This document shows positions 53,829-63,893 of a stretch of 64,000 nt of DNA, piece by piece. A program made the position numbers and the translations under genes. Position 1 is the stretch's first letter, and the number at the start of each line of letters is the position of its first letter. The notes beneath the pieces are model-generated. The model was not told the origin of the DNA, did no database searches, and saw only the letters and a list, made by a program, of their open reading frames with translations. Origin of the DNA: Spongospora subterranea f. sp. subterranea (taxonomy: Eukaryota > Endomyxa: Phytomyxea > Phytomyxea > Plasmodiophorida); contig JAUGWO010000014.1 of the NCBI GenBank assembly GCA_049724395.1, positions 1-64,000 of the forward strand, given 5' to 3'.

Positions 53829-54759
53829 TCAAAAGAAGTGCCGTAACCTCTTCAACGAACCGTTCGCTTCATCAAACGCTCTTTTTAATCTGTGGAGAAA
53901 GTGACTACTGTACCCAGTTTCCAAGACATGACCTCGTATCTCATCGGCGGCGATATTCGCTTCATTGAGCGAAGTGAATCCAATCAGGCCGTATTGCATT
54001 TGTGATATCGAGACAACGCCGCCCATCACGTATTTTGTTCTAGGCTCTTCAGTGCCTATCCTAAATATCACAGAATAACTCGAAGATAAAATTATGATTT
54101 GCCCGAAAACTACAGCATTTCATTCACCGCAATGACAACGCCTCTGGTTCCGACGTTTCCTCAACCGATGTTGGCCATCAATCAAAGTGTTTATGGATAT
54201 TTCTGAGTTAATGGCATATCCTGCGATTACTCTCGACACGTCTTCTTGACTCAAGGCGGAGAAATAGCGATATCGTATCAAGAAATGTTTTTCATTTGGC
54301 TTTGCTACTTCAAAAATCACAATTCGGGATCAAGGCACTGATTTTGAACCCGGAATGCATTTTGGTTGCCGCGATTTGATTGTCGATAAAATATAGGTTT
54401 GGATAACCGATATGTTTGGTCATGATTCGATTGTTCAGCTGCGGCTAGCCATTTTAAAGCCATTGTCAAATTTGACAATGCACACAGAACAATAGTGAGT
54501 ATAGACCTCAGAGGTGTGACATTTTTTCCCAGCGAAGTCCAACGTGGTGGTTAATAAGGGTGGCCGACACTGGGGTAATGAGTAATAACGCGGCACGGTC
54601 AATGACTTGAGGTTTCTCGAAATATCGGTGTTCGGCAAAAAACTCGCATAGAGAATGAACCCGATAATATTGGTCTATTTTCCCTTCCATGACAAAAACA
54701 CTTAACAAATTTGGTGGTATTGAGAGCATAACAGATTTGACAGGAAGGCGCAGCATCAA
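53829..54759 (-). CDS. Uncharacterised minus-strand gene upstream of the helicase
   Basis: Three successive minus-strand frames: 54759-54508 (RLPVKSVMLSIPPNLLSVFV ... KIDQYYRVHSLCEFFAEHRY), 54320-54120 (HFLIRYRYFSALSQEDVSRV) and 54071-53829 (YVMGGVVSISQMQYGLIGFT, NEANIAADEIRGHVLETGYS). They are probably exons of one gene, or two genes, in the same orientation as the helicase and about 180 bp from its start. No family recognised. Confidence 0.38.
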
Positions 54760-54919
54760 GTTTGGTGTTGTTCCTCGGCAAAATGAATAACTGGTTTCAA
54801 GAGCTCAAAAACAGACCGGTCACGAGATGTTGCTGCAGCAACTCAGGCAACGGTCGAAGGCACAAAAGCAGATCTTCGGTTGCGCCATACTTGGAGATGA
54901 ATAACTCATGCAAAACAGT

Positions 54920-54991
54920 AGGCCCCGCGCAGACTCGAACTGCGGTTGCAGGAATCAGAACCCTGCGTGATAACCCCTACACTACGGAGCC
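54920..54991 (-). tRNA. tRNA-Gln(CTG), copy 3
   Basis: Identical to the copies at 25886 and 40405. The presumed 5' LTR of copia element 3 starts 11 bp upstream of its 5' end. Confidence 0.93.
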
Positions 54992-55082
54992 TTGTAACTG
55001 AATGTTACCAGAAAATGCTCTAACATTTTCACACCGACGTTACTTAACACAGACAGCACTGTACACTCTATGATTCTCTGAG

Positions 55083-55235
55083 CGGGAAATCTTTATGTCC
55101 GCCAGTATGGTAGTACAGTACAGTGCACCCAACTGGCGGACAGAATCCTTTCCATCCGCCAGTCTCGTCACATAGTGTAGGTACTGCTGGCGGACAGAAT
55201 CCAGTCTGTCCGCCGGCGGACAGAAAGATTTCCCG
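55083..55235. mobile_element. MITE of 153 bp with 9-bp target duplication (Mutator-like)
   Basis: The ends are inverted repeats: CGGGAAATCTTTATGTCCGCC on the left and, read from the right, CGGGAAATCTTTCTGTCCGCC. The element is bracketed by perfect 9-bp duplications TTCTCTGAG at 55074-55082 and 55236-55244. Nine-bp duplications are typical of Mutator-like elements. The interior is built from further inverted CTGGCGGACA motifs and has no coding capacity. It sits inside the copia 3 LTR, so it is younger than that insertion. Confidence 0.85.
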
Positions 55236-55280
55236 TTCTCTGAGGGTATTAGGTCGGTTCGCCATCGACCTTCTTGAAAG

Positions 55281-55303
55281 GTTAAGAGTTCCAACTCTCG
55301 CAG
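55281..55303 (+). other. Primer-binding site of copia 3
   Basis: GTTAAGAGTTCCAACTCTCGC follows the LTR. Like copia 1 and 2 it starts with a TTAAGAG core. The complement GAGAGTTGGAACTCTTAAC again resembles the 5' side of a tRNA-Lys(CTT) anticodon arm, with compensating stem differences. Confidence 0.5.
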
Positions 55304-55322
55304 CTAAGGATCAAGTGAACCA

Positions 55323-56577
55323 TGCCCGACGAGGAAAGGACCGCACGACGCGTCCAACGGACAGAAGCCAATGATGCTCAAGAAGAGCATGGACACGTAG
55401 AAAGTGTTCATCTTCTGAAGACAGAAGTAAACCTTCAACCGTACGCAACGGTTTGAACCTCATACCCGAGTTCAACGGTAAGAACTGGGAAATTTTCAAG
55501 AGGAAACTGGATCACAGTTTATCCGCATGGGCATCGAAACTTACCTCGAATTTTTACCAGGCACATCAACGGCCAAAATAAGAAACGACCGAATCGCTTA
55601 CGCAGAAGTTACTATGAGACTTTCTCAACTTGCATACAAGCAAATTGCATCATGCCGCTATACCAAGGACGTGTGGGCAAAATCGTGTGAAATCTATAAC
55701 GAGAAGAAAGATGCTGAAGCTTCAACAAAATTCATAAAGTTCATCGAGGACAAGAAAAGTTCCACCGAGACAGTCAAGATCTACCTACTGTAGACCGCTT
55801 GATTGAGACGTATTATGATCTCGTCACGCTAGGCATAAACATGGGCGAAACAGCCCTATGCGCGAAGGCCCTGCACGGCCAATCACAAGATTATGAAGCC
55901 AAAGCGGCAGCTCGAGCTTCAGAGATCAAGACGATCGCGAAGCTGACGAATCATCGCGACAGAACGGGAGAAGATTGGCAACAAGCCAAAACGTGCAGAC
56001 ACCGAAGTTTGAAGCCGACGTTGCGGTAGAAAACACATGGACAAAGAAAGAAGAAGCATTGCACAAAGTGTTCACAGGACGGCCACGACAATCGTGAATG
56101 CTGGCGCCTGCATCCTGAATTGAAGCCAGACTGGCTAAAAGAGAAGGAGAAGAACCACACCAAATCATCGGCGGGTTTGAATTCAAGGGATACCGCGTTG
56201 TAACGTTCAACAACGCTAGTGCTGTAGATGGATATCTCATTGATAGTGGAGCAGATGTTTCCATCACGAAGGACCGAGCAATTCTCCAGAGTTATCAAAG
56301 CATGTCCAAACCGGTCTTTATACAGGCATGCAATGGCCAGGTATCCAAGGCAGCGGGGAAAGGTACATTGATACTATCAACAGAGCCGCTAATCACTCTG
56401 CCAAATGTCCTGCACGTGCCAAGCGCGACAAACACGCTGATTCTGGCACATACCCTTACGAAACTAGGCCTGACCATCGTCATCAAAGACACTATGCACA
56501 TCGCGACTGTAGATGGAGAGACCATCTTGACGGCGAAGATGAAGAACGGTCTGTGTGTCATGATCCGAAAGTCTTAG
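55323..56577 (+). pseudogene. Copia 3 gag-protease pseudogene
   Basis: Begins with MPDEERTARRVQRTEANDAQ. Conserved Gag blocks appear in successive frames up to 56030, then a zinc-knuckle region (CRKHMDKERR-like, degenerate), the protease block (DSGADVSITKDRAILQ) and the C-terminal INT-preceding block (VLHVPSATNTLILAHTLTKL, continuous 56302-56577). At least three shifts or stops. It diverges clearly from copies 1 and 2, so it is a related older family. Confidence 0.7.
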
Positions 56578-57180
56578 GTATATCAGGACCCGAGAATGAT
56601 GGCCTTGAGCCTTCAGAGTACCTTTTGGGTCAATTGGTAGCTGTCGGGCGACTTACACGTGGAGGTAGGTTATGAGGAGTCACAATTGAATCGCCAGCTT
56701 CGCCACAGTATAAGCATAAATTTTCGCGACAAACCCGTTCGAGACGTGTTCGGACGCGAAAGCCAACGCGCCATTAGTGCTCCCCGCGCTGCTCTCACGG
56801 TAGAAGAGAAGGACCGACGCCGTCGCGAGAATGTATGCTTATACTGTAGCGAAGCTGGCCATTCAATTGCGACTCATAACCTAACGTCACCGAACCATTT
56901 AAGGTCCATGATGGCTTTTTGTACAGACAACAGGAACTCGTAGTACCCACAGAAGCTGCACAACTCAAGATACTCGCACAGATCCACGACGGGCCATTAG
57001 GAGGTCACCTGGGTAGGCGGAAAACGCTTCAAGCATTTCAACGACATTTTTGGTGGTCCGGAGTGACCGATTTCGTTCGACGTTATGTCCAATCGTGTGT
57101 AATCGCTGTCAGCGAACCAAACTGCAGCGCAAGTCCCCACAAGGACTCTTAAGACCAAATCCAACGATTTTGACTCAATT

Positions 57181-58143
57181 CTCGTCGTGGTTGATCGATT
57201 GTCAAAAATGGCGCATTTTATCCCCTGCAAAGAATCAATCACATCTTCACAACTAGCTGAATTGATGCTACGGCAAGTGTTCCGGCTTCATGGACTTCCG
57301 GACGACGTTGTATCAGACCGCGACCCGCAGATGGTTGCAGGATTTTGGAATCGTCTTCTCCAACGGCTACAGATCTCAGGGAAACTGTCTACGTCAAGAC
57401 ATCCACAGACCAACGGACAGACAGAACTGGGTAATCAGGTGGTAGAGCATTAATTGAGGACGTTCACCTCCTATTAGCAAGATGACTGGGAAGATTGGCT
57501 GGCGCTAGCAGAATTTCAGTACAACAACACAGAGCATTCATCGACTCAAGTCTCCCCGTTCTTCGCTAATTATGGGTTCCATCCCCGCACAATCGATGTT
57601 CCGTCATTCCGCCGATCACAGCTCAATCCCTCTGCTGACGAAAGGGCGAATCACCTTCGAAGCATTCGTTTATTTTTACGACGACAACTCGAACAGGCCG
57701 TGAAATCGATGAAATAATACGCCGATAAAAACGATTCGATGTTCCCGCATATTCACTTAGCGAAGTTGGTTATGGTGAAGAGAACCGATTGGAATACAAC
57801 ACGACCATTCCCAAAACTCGAAGATCGATTCGCAGGCCCCTTCCCAATCATAGAAATCGTTAACGAGTTGACATACTCGGTGAAGCTACCAACAACCTGG
57901 CGGGTTCATAACACTTTCCATGTGTCCCAGCTTGAACCATATCACGCGAACGACATCACGAAACGAGAACAGGTCTGTCCACCAGAACCCGTATTCCTCC
58001 CAGAAGAATCCTCGCAGCCACTGTTTATCGTCCGAAACGTACTGGATTCGAGAATCTTATAGGAATCAACTATCGACTGGGAAGGCTATCCACCATCAGA
58101 GCGGTCATGGAAACCGGCGCGAGGACTCGCCGATAACTCTCCC
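57181..58143 (+). pseudogene. Gypsy integrase-chromodomain remnant
   Basis: Open segments 57187-57453 (integrase core) and 57739-58062 (SH3-like C-terminal region with VHNTFHVSQLEPYHAND) are separated by stops at ~57454, 57476 and 57716. The chromodomain reading is completed after a TAG at 58061. In chromoviruses this domain guides integration to heterochromatin, but this copy is non-functional. Confidence 0.75.
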
Positions 58144-58196
58144 GCTCTTCGTTAAGCAATCAGTCAATTCCATAGCCGATATCCCGACAAACCGAA

Positions 58197-58338
58197 TGTA
58201 CAGTGACCCACATCAGACGATCTCATTCCCTGAAGACGAGTTACCAGAAGGGAATCAGATCGTATTATTAGTCGCCAATGCACACATCCTTAGTCTATTT
58301 CCTCCGTTTAGTCTCCTTCCTCCGTCCTTATCCTAACA
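58197..58338 (+). repeat. 3' LTR of the gypsy derivative
   Basis: Begins TGTACAGTGACCC and ends TTATCCTAACA, 142 bp with TG..CA ends. An inverted, slightly shorter relative lies at 62485-62612, which defines the boundaries. Confidence 0.72.
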
Positions 58339-58399
58339 TGAAACCGCCAGCTACGCAACAAGAAGGTTGATGAGTCCTTCAATCCGAAACATGATAATT

Positions 58400-58890
58400 G
58401 AAGTTGTCGGCCAGTTATTGTCGCCGCTCAATACCACGAAATTGTGGCGTGGCCTCAACTCGGGCGATTTGATGTTCAGGTTCGGGAAGGGCCAACGTCT
58501 CGATTATTTTCTATCGATGCGGTGTTCTCATATTTCCGAACATCCCACCCTAAGGCGTTAGCCCTATCGTGTGATGTCTGCCAAGAAAGTGCTAATCGGT
58601 TTGGAGAAGGTTTTGAAGGATATGATTGCATTAGGGGATTTCAAGATTGTTAAATCTAAGAAATCGACTTGGGTAGTTGAGAAGTTCCAAGTTAGACGGA
58701 TATCAGGAATGTGAGTACGTAGTTACAGTGGTATTCAGAACGTAGATGGACATCGAGAAAGATGCTGATAATAGTAGACCCCGGATGTGTGGAATGGGGA
58801 GGAGATATTGAAAAGTGCTAATCGGTTTGGAGAAGGTTTTGAAGGATATGATTCCATTATTGACCGTGATTGGGAAACCGCAATGGTGAC
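58400..58890 (+). pseudogene. Fragmented second copy of the Ulp1-type locus
   Basis: 58420-58597 repeats the sequence at ~395-560 in inverse orientation (SPLNTTKLWRGLNSGDLMFR, continuing through the stop into GCCCTATCGTGTGATGTCTG). A second shared block, TGACCGTGATTGGGAAACCG at about 58860-58887, corresponds to the protease exon region encoding LDRDWETAM at ~95-125. The catalytic residues are not preserved. Inside, a ~43-bp segment (GTGCTAATCGGTTTGGAGAA...) is repeated directly at ~58590 and ~58815. Confidence 0.62.
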
Positions 58891-59339
58891 CACTGGTCTC
58901 GATCCTCAAAGCTCTGGAAGTGGGGCCCACCTCAGACGAAGCTGATCTAACCTGGTCTGATGCGCATGACGCCAGCTAAGTAATTATGGTTGCAAATAAG
59001 TTCGCACATCTTCCTTGATGTAGTAGAAGTTTTCTTTCAATAATGTTGTAAAGGAGTTCTAAGTTCATGTTAGTTATGCACACAGTGCAGTCTCGCAAAC
59101 ATTTCTCCCCTTCGTCTAAAACGGGAAAGCCCACGCTAAATTAAGCAGTGACCATCTGCCAACAATGATCAAAACTACCATTCCAACAAGGCGACAAAAA
59201 CACACAAACACGCTGAGAGTGCCCTTCAAACATAATAGATAATGAGAAAACCATGAACATGATCATAGCGCAAAACACAACCATGAACCGTGATCAACTG
59301 ACTTCAACAAATATTCAGAATGCTATAACAGGGTCGATC

Positions 59340-60580
59340 CACCACAAAATTATTGGTCGCAACGCATGTCCCTTATGAAACGATGAACTGAGAATCGCTT
59401 ACAGGAGAAAGAACCGCGCCAAAACAAAATGGCAACAATCAATGGTACAACAGCACAGAGCTGACCGTATCGAGAAAAGGAAACGAAAATTGCAGAACCT
59501 CGACACACACTTCAAACACATGTTTGAGAAACACAGACGCAAACACTTACTTGAGCTGGCAAAAGAAGCCAGTAAGGACAATACGGGAACAGCAACGTGG
59601 AAGATGCTGAAAACCCTGGTTCCGCAAACAAACAAAAAGCATCGTACCTTCGCAACTCGTACCAAGAATGCAGTTGAAGAAGCAAATCTGATCGCCGAAA
59701 ATTTCAGCGTCATTTAAAATCAACTCGAGCTTGAGCTATCCAATGATGAGCGAAAACAATACAACGAATCATGCATAGACCAAAAACGGAGAAGGGCTTG
59801 TAGCCATCGACCACCTATCACATAAAGAGAGCTGGACAGAGCAGCGACAAAGGCAAAAAGAAGAGCAGCTCCTGGAATAGATGGGATCTCTTCAAAACTC
59901 CTAAAACAAATATGTGCATTCCCATATTGGATGACATATTAGCAGACAGCATCAGACAAGCGATTAACAATGAAATCATTGTGAAAGGGTCATTCCCAGA
60001 TATATTGAAGATGGTAAAAATTATCCCGTTACCGAAATCAAAACCTGGTGATTACCGCCCGAAAATCACATATCCCTATTGACTTCTTTGGCAAAAAAAG
60101 TTGAGAGCATCATTGAACATCGACTACGCCAGCAATCAGAAAAGCACATTCCGAAGAATTATTCAAAATGCGGCGAATTTTGAGATCGAAATAGAGCATG
60201 GACCATATCTGTAATCCTTAAAGCTTCAATTTAAGAAATCCGAAGGAGGTCAATCAAAACAGTAACTGAAGGCGAACGTCAAACGCAGTCACTTCCCAAA
60301 CTACCCAGATAGAGATCCGTTTCGCAAACTACCAGGTGAAACGACGCCACACATGCTCATTAACAGAGTGCGAACTGGACATAGCAGATGCATTGACAAC
60401 ACCTCAGCAACATTGGAATGGAAGACACGAACAAGTGCAGGCACTGCGACAAACATCCCGAAACAATCGAACAGCAAGTATTACAATGCGAAATATTCAA
60501 AAGCCTGCTCAAGAAATGCTGACGACTCTACAGGACGCTCCCGGTAACTACGATCAACACAGCAATTTCGAGCCATGAGA
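59340..60580 (+). pseudogene. Decayed non-LTR (LINE) retrotransposon ORF2 fragment
   Basis: The frame 59442-59717 encodes the basic linker before a LINE reverse transcriptase (KLQNLDTHFKHMFEKHRRKH). Then, with stops and shifts, come RAAPGIDGISSKLLKQ-like RT motif 0/1, KIIPLPKSKPGDYRP (motif 2), and near 60350 the C-terminal LINRVRTGHSRCIDN with a following cysteine-rich CRHCDKHPETIEQQVLQC. This is the RT-to-C-terminal-knuckle arrangement of LINEs. The YxDD region is not recognisable. Heavily mutated. Confidence 0.65.
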
Positions 60581-61110
60581 AGGCCATGACAAAATCTTGC
60601 GCAAAGCTGAAAAAGCAGACTGGTTTATCTAGATACGATTGGTCTTTGTTGGGTCTGACCACATGGCCATAATGAATGTGGGAGAGTGAGCTGCCTGGCA
60701 ATGGATAGGCAGTGTAATCGGGTGGGGGCAGGTCCCATTCGGTGTGGTCATTAGGAAAGGTTATGGGGGTGAATACAGCTGGTCTTATAGGTTCCTTCAG
60801 TGGATACCCAATCTACTTGTAGCGGCCAGGGGGAAGTAGGGAATACCTGGGAGTACACAGGATTACACGACCCATAAGGGCGATTGTATCGAGTTGATGA
60901 GTAGTCCCTGATCTGGCAATGATCCTGTTAATATTGTGTATATCGCAACATGTGAGATCCTCTCATGATCCACAATTGCACTGCTATCCCAATATCATCT
61001 ATCAACACGAGCATGGTGAATAAACCAGTTCGGCTGAAAAGTCGACAAAAACCGCCTGAAATCTGTCTAAAGGAGCAGCAAATGCAGTGACCCCCAAGTT
61101 TATCAATTCA
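60581..61110. other. Possible LINE 3' region, no gene
   Basis: GT-rich non-coding sequence (for example GGGTGGGGGCAGGTCCCATT near 60720) follows the LINE fragment and may be its 3' UTR. No poly-A tail or target duplication was found. Confidence 0.3.
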
Positions 61111-61119
61111 TTGCTGTAA

Positions 61120-62450
61120 AAATTCGACGATCTTCGCGACATCTGAGGAGTCGCTCACTTCCTTCATCTGCATTGCCACCTCCAGTGCTGTCTGTCCATT
61201 AGCCACGATGGTGCGGCTGGCGCCTTTTTCCAATATATATTGAACTCTCCAGACTCTACAAGCAGTCCGATTAGCACAAAGAGGTTGATCAGCGACGATT
61301 TGACAAACTGGGTTTTTGAAACTGCCACATGGAGAGCAGTTTCCCCATTATGGTTTTGAATGTTGACGATTTTAAGACACGACGGATGGAATGATTTATG
61401 GATCTTCCTGTGAGATCAATTCAGCGATGATGTTTTAGATGTACGTGATGATAGTTGACATAATTAAACGAATCAACGATGCGCCAAAACTCCCATATTG
61501 TTCCATGATCTCAACCTGCCTCAAAGAACGCATTCCTCCCGCTTCGATTATATGGAAAATAGTCGAAACAAATCTGTGAGGTATTTATCAGATGAGCGCT
61601 TCAATATAAACAGATGATAGCAGAATACAGGTTATGTGATATTGCCAGGTGCAGTGCAGTATTCCCATTCTTGTCAGCAAAAAGGGGATCGGCGCCTTGA
61701 TTCAAAAGCTTCGTGACAATGCGATTTACGGCCAACCGATTACACTAAAGAGCCATATGGAGAATAGTGTTCCCATCACTGTTCACGTGGCTGATATCAC
61801 AGTTTTTAATGATTAAGAGGATGAGTTCGTCCGACCTGTGAACACATCAGTGAATATTTGAGTTTGTGGTGAGATTAGGGCGACGTACAGGTCAGATGGA
61901 ATATCGGTTAGAAACGGTGTGCTCAAATCATGTATCTCGATCAGACTCTTTGAGATATTAACATGTTATAGCAGTATACAGCGCCATCTCTATCGCCAGG
62001 TGCAGTGCTGTATTCCCATCATTATCCGCTATTGTGGGATCGACATCTCTGTCCAATACCCCCTTAACTATCCAATTCCTACCAAATCAGTGTGATTGAT
62101 CGGAGCTAATCAGTGTCAAACACAATTACGACCAACCGACGACTCTTAACAGCACAATGGAGAAGAGTGGAGCCATCACAGTACTGGTGGTTTACATCAA
62201 TATTTTGATCATGGTCAATATGGATTGACTCAAGGTCAGGATGGTTTCGCTTGTGGTTTGAAAATCTGGTGAGAGATTGGCGAAACGCAGTTGATCCTGC
62301 ATAGCCCAGCGAAATGGGATCCACTTTTCATCATCCGGTATTGTGGGATCAGCGCCATTCTCCAACAGAGTTTGAGCGATAACAACTCTGGAGATAAACC
62401 AATATTGAATGTGCTCATCAGACCAAGAGAGTAAATTTTTACCAACCGGT
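61120..62450 (-). pseudogene. Ankyrin-repeat gene or pseudogene with tandem internal duplications
   Basis: On the minus strand successive pieces read as ankyrin repeats: ENGADPTIPDDEKWIPF (~62340), DGSTLLHCAVKSRRL (~62150), VDPTIADNDGNTALHLAIE (~62020), NSDGNTILHMAL (~61780), GADPLFADKNGNTALHLAIS (~61670), NHNGETALHVAVSK (~61350) and ANGQTALEVAMQMK (~61190). The units recur every ~340 bp, each with two ankyrin repeats separated by a non-coding stretch, which could be introns. Several frames are broken, so function is doubtful. Ankyrin repeats mediate protein binding. Confidence 0.6.
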
Positions 62451-62484
62451 TAAACATACTCCTGCTACCGCGAGAGCAGTGCGT

Positions 62485-62612
62485 GTTAGGGGACGAGGAC
62501 GGAGTAGGAAAGAGTCGAAGGCTGTGTGTATTAGCGACTAATAATTCGATCTGATTCCTTTGTGGTAACTTGTCTTGAGGGAATCAGATCGTCTAATGTG
62601 TGTCACTGTACA
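62485..62612 (-). repeat. Inverted solo LTR related to the gypsy LTR
   Basis: The reverse complement of 58197-58338 with substitutions and small deletions: TGTTAGGGGACGAGGACGG at the left and TGTCACTGTACA at the right. Shared blocks include GCGACTAATAATTCGATCTG and GGGAATCAGATCGTCTAATG. No internal gypsy sequence adjoins it, so it is a solo LTR. Confidence 0.72.
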
Positions 62613-63893
62613 GACACTACCTATAGTGGGGTCCTGACATGTGGGGCCCTGACACTACCTATAGTGGGGTCCTGACATGTGGGGCCCTGACATGTGAGGC
62701 CCTGACACTACCTATTGTGGGGTCCTGACATGTGGGGTCCTGACATGTGGGGCCCTGACACTACCTATTGTGGGGTCCTGACATGTGGGGTCCTGACATG
62801 TGGGGCCCTGACACTACCTATTGTGGGGTCCTGACATGTGGGGTCCTGACATGTGGGGCCCTGACACTACCTATTGTGGGGTCCTGACATGTGGGGTCCT
62901 GACATGTGGGGCCCTGACACTACCTATTGTGGGGTCCTGACATGTGGGGCCCTGACACTACCTATTGTGGGGTCCTGACATGTGGGGCCCTGACACTACC
63001 TATTGTGGGGTCCTGACATGTGGGGTCCTGACATGTGGGGCCCTGACACTACCTATTGTGGGGTCCTGACATGTGGGGCCCTGACACTACCTATAGTGGG
63101 GTCCTGACATGTGGGGCCCTGACATGTGAGGCCCTGACACTACCTATTGTGGGGTCCTGACATGTGGGGTCCTGACATGTGGGGCCCTGACACTACCTAT
63201 TGTGGGGTCCTGACATGTGGGGTCCTGACATGTGGGGCCCTGACACTACCTATTGTGGGGTCCTGACATGTGGGGTCCTGACATGTGGGGCCCTGACACT
63301 ACCTATTGTGGGGTCCTGACATGTGGGGTCCTGACATGTGGGGCCCTGACACTACCTATTGTGGGGTCCTGACATGTGGGGCCCTGACACTACCTATAGT
63401 GGGGTCCTGACATGTGGGGCCCTGACACTACCTATAGTGGGGTCCTGACATGTGGGGCCCTGACACTACCTATAGTGGGGTCCTGACATGTGGGGCCCTG
63501 ACACTACCTATAGTGGGGTCCTGACATGTGGGGCCCTGACACTACCTATAGTGGGGTCCTGACATGTGGGGCCCTGACACTACCTATTGTGGGGTCCTGA
63601 CATGTGGGCCCTGACACTACCTATAGTGGGGTCCTGACATGTGGGGCCCTGACACTACCTATAGTGGGGTCCTGACATGTGGGGCCCTGACACTACCTAT
63701 TGTGGGGTCCTGACATGTGGGGCCCTGACACTACCTATAGTGGGGTCCTGACATGTGGGGCCCTGACACTACCTATTGTGGGGTCCTGACATGTGGGGCC
63801 CTGACACTACCTATAGTGGGGTCCTGACATGTGGGGCCCTGACACTACCTATTGTGGGGTCCTGACATGTGGGGCCCTTACACTACCTATTGT
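62613..63893 (+). repeat. Composite minisatellite, about 1.28 kb
   Basis: Tandem array made of two modules: A, CACTACCTATAGTGGGGTCCTGA (with an ATTGTGG variant), and B, CATGTGGGGCCCTGA or CATGTGGGGTCCTGA. A+B gives a ~38-bp unit and A+B+B a ~53-bp unit. The array starts directly at the solo-LTR end and stops at CTATTGTGACTGTACTG. Stops occur in all frames, so it is non-coding. Confidence 0.95.

Larger units (their letters stand above)
55003..56577 (+). mobile_element. Truncated Ty1/copia element 3 (5' LTR, PBS, gag-protease)
   Basis: A presumed 5' LTR (55003-55280, starting TGTTACC) is interrupted by a MITE. Removing the MITE and one duplicated target leaves ~116 bp, the size of the other copia LTRs here. 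A PBS of the same tRNA-Lys half type follows. Downstream, Gag is recognisable by GLNLIPEFNGKNWEIFKRKL, the counterpart of GLKLIPEFDGKNWEEFKRKL in copies 1 and 2, then KQIASCRYTKDVWAKSCEIY and the protease site DSGADVSITKD near 56240. Frameshifts are frequent. The element stops in the pre-integrase region (TAKMKNGLCV) where gypsy-type sequence begins. Confidence 0.75.
56578..58338 (+). mobile_element. Internally deleted Ty3/gypsy chromovirus
   Basis: A Gag zinc knuckle (CLYCSEAGHSIATH, ~56840) is followed directly by the integrase zinc-binding region (HDGPLGGHLGRRKTLQAFQR), the core (VVDRLSKMAHFIPC, VSDRDPQMVAGFW, SRHPQTNGQTE), the C-terminal GPY/F-type region (RFAGPFPIIEIVNELTYSVK) and a chromodomain-like end (IDWEGYPPSERSWKPA). 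Protease, RT and RNase H are missing between ~56930 and 56960, so this is a deletion derivative. A few stops break the integrase. A 3' LTR follows at 58197-58338. The 5' end is fused to truncated copia 3. Confidence 0.78.

Noticed and set aside
62613-63893. Telomeric repeat at the right end
   Set aside because: The unit is 38-53 bp, not a 5-8 bp G-rich telomere motif, and unique sequence resumes at 63894.
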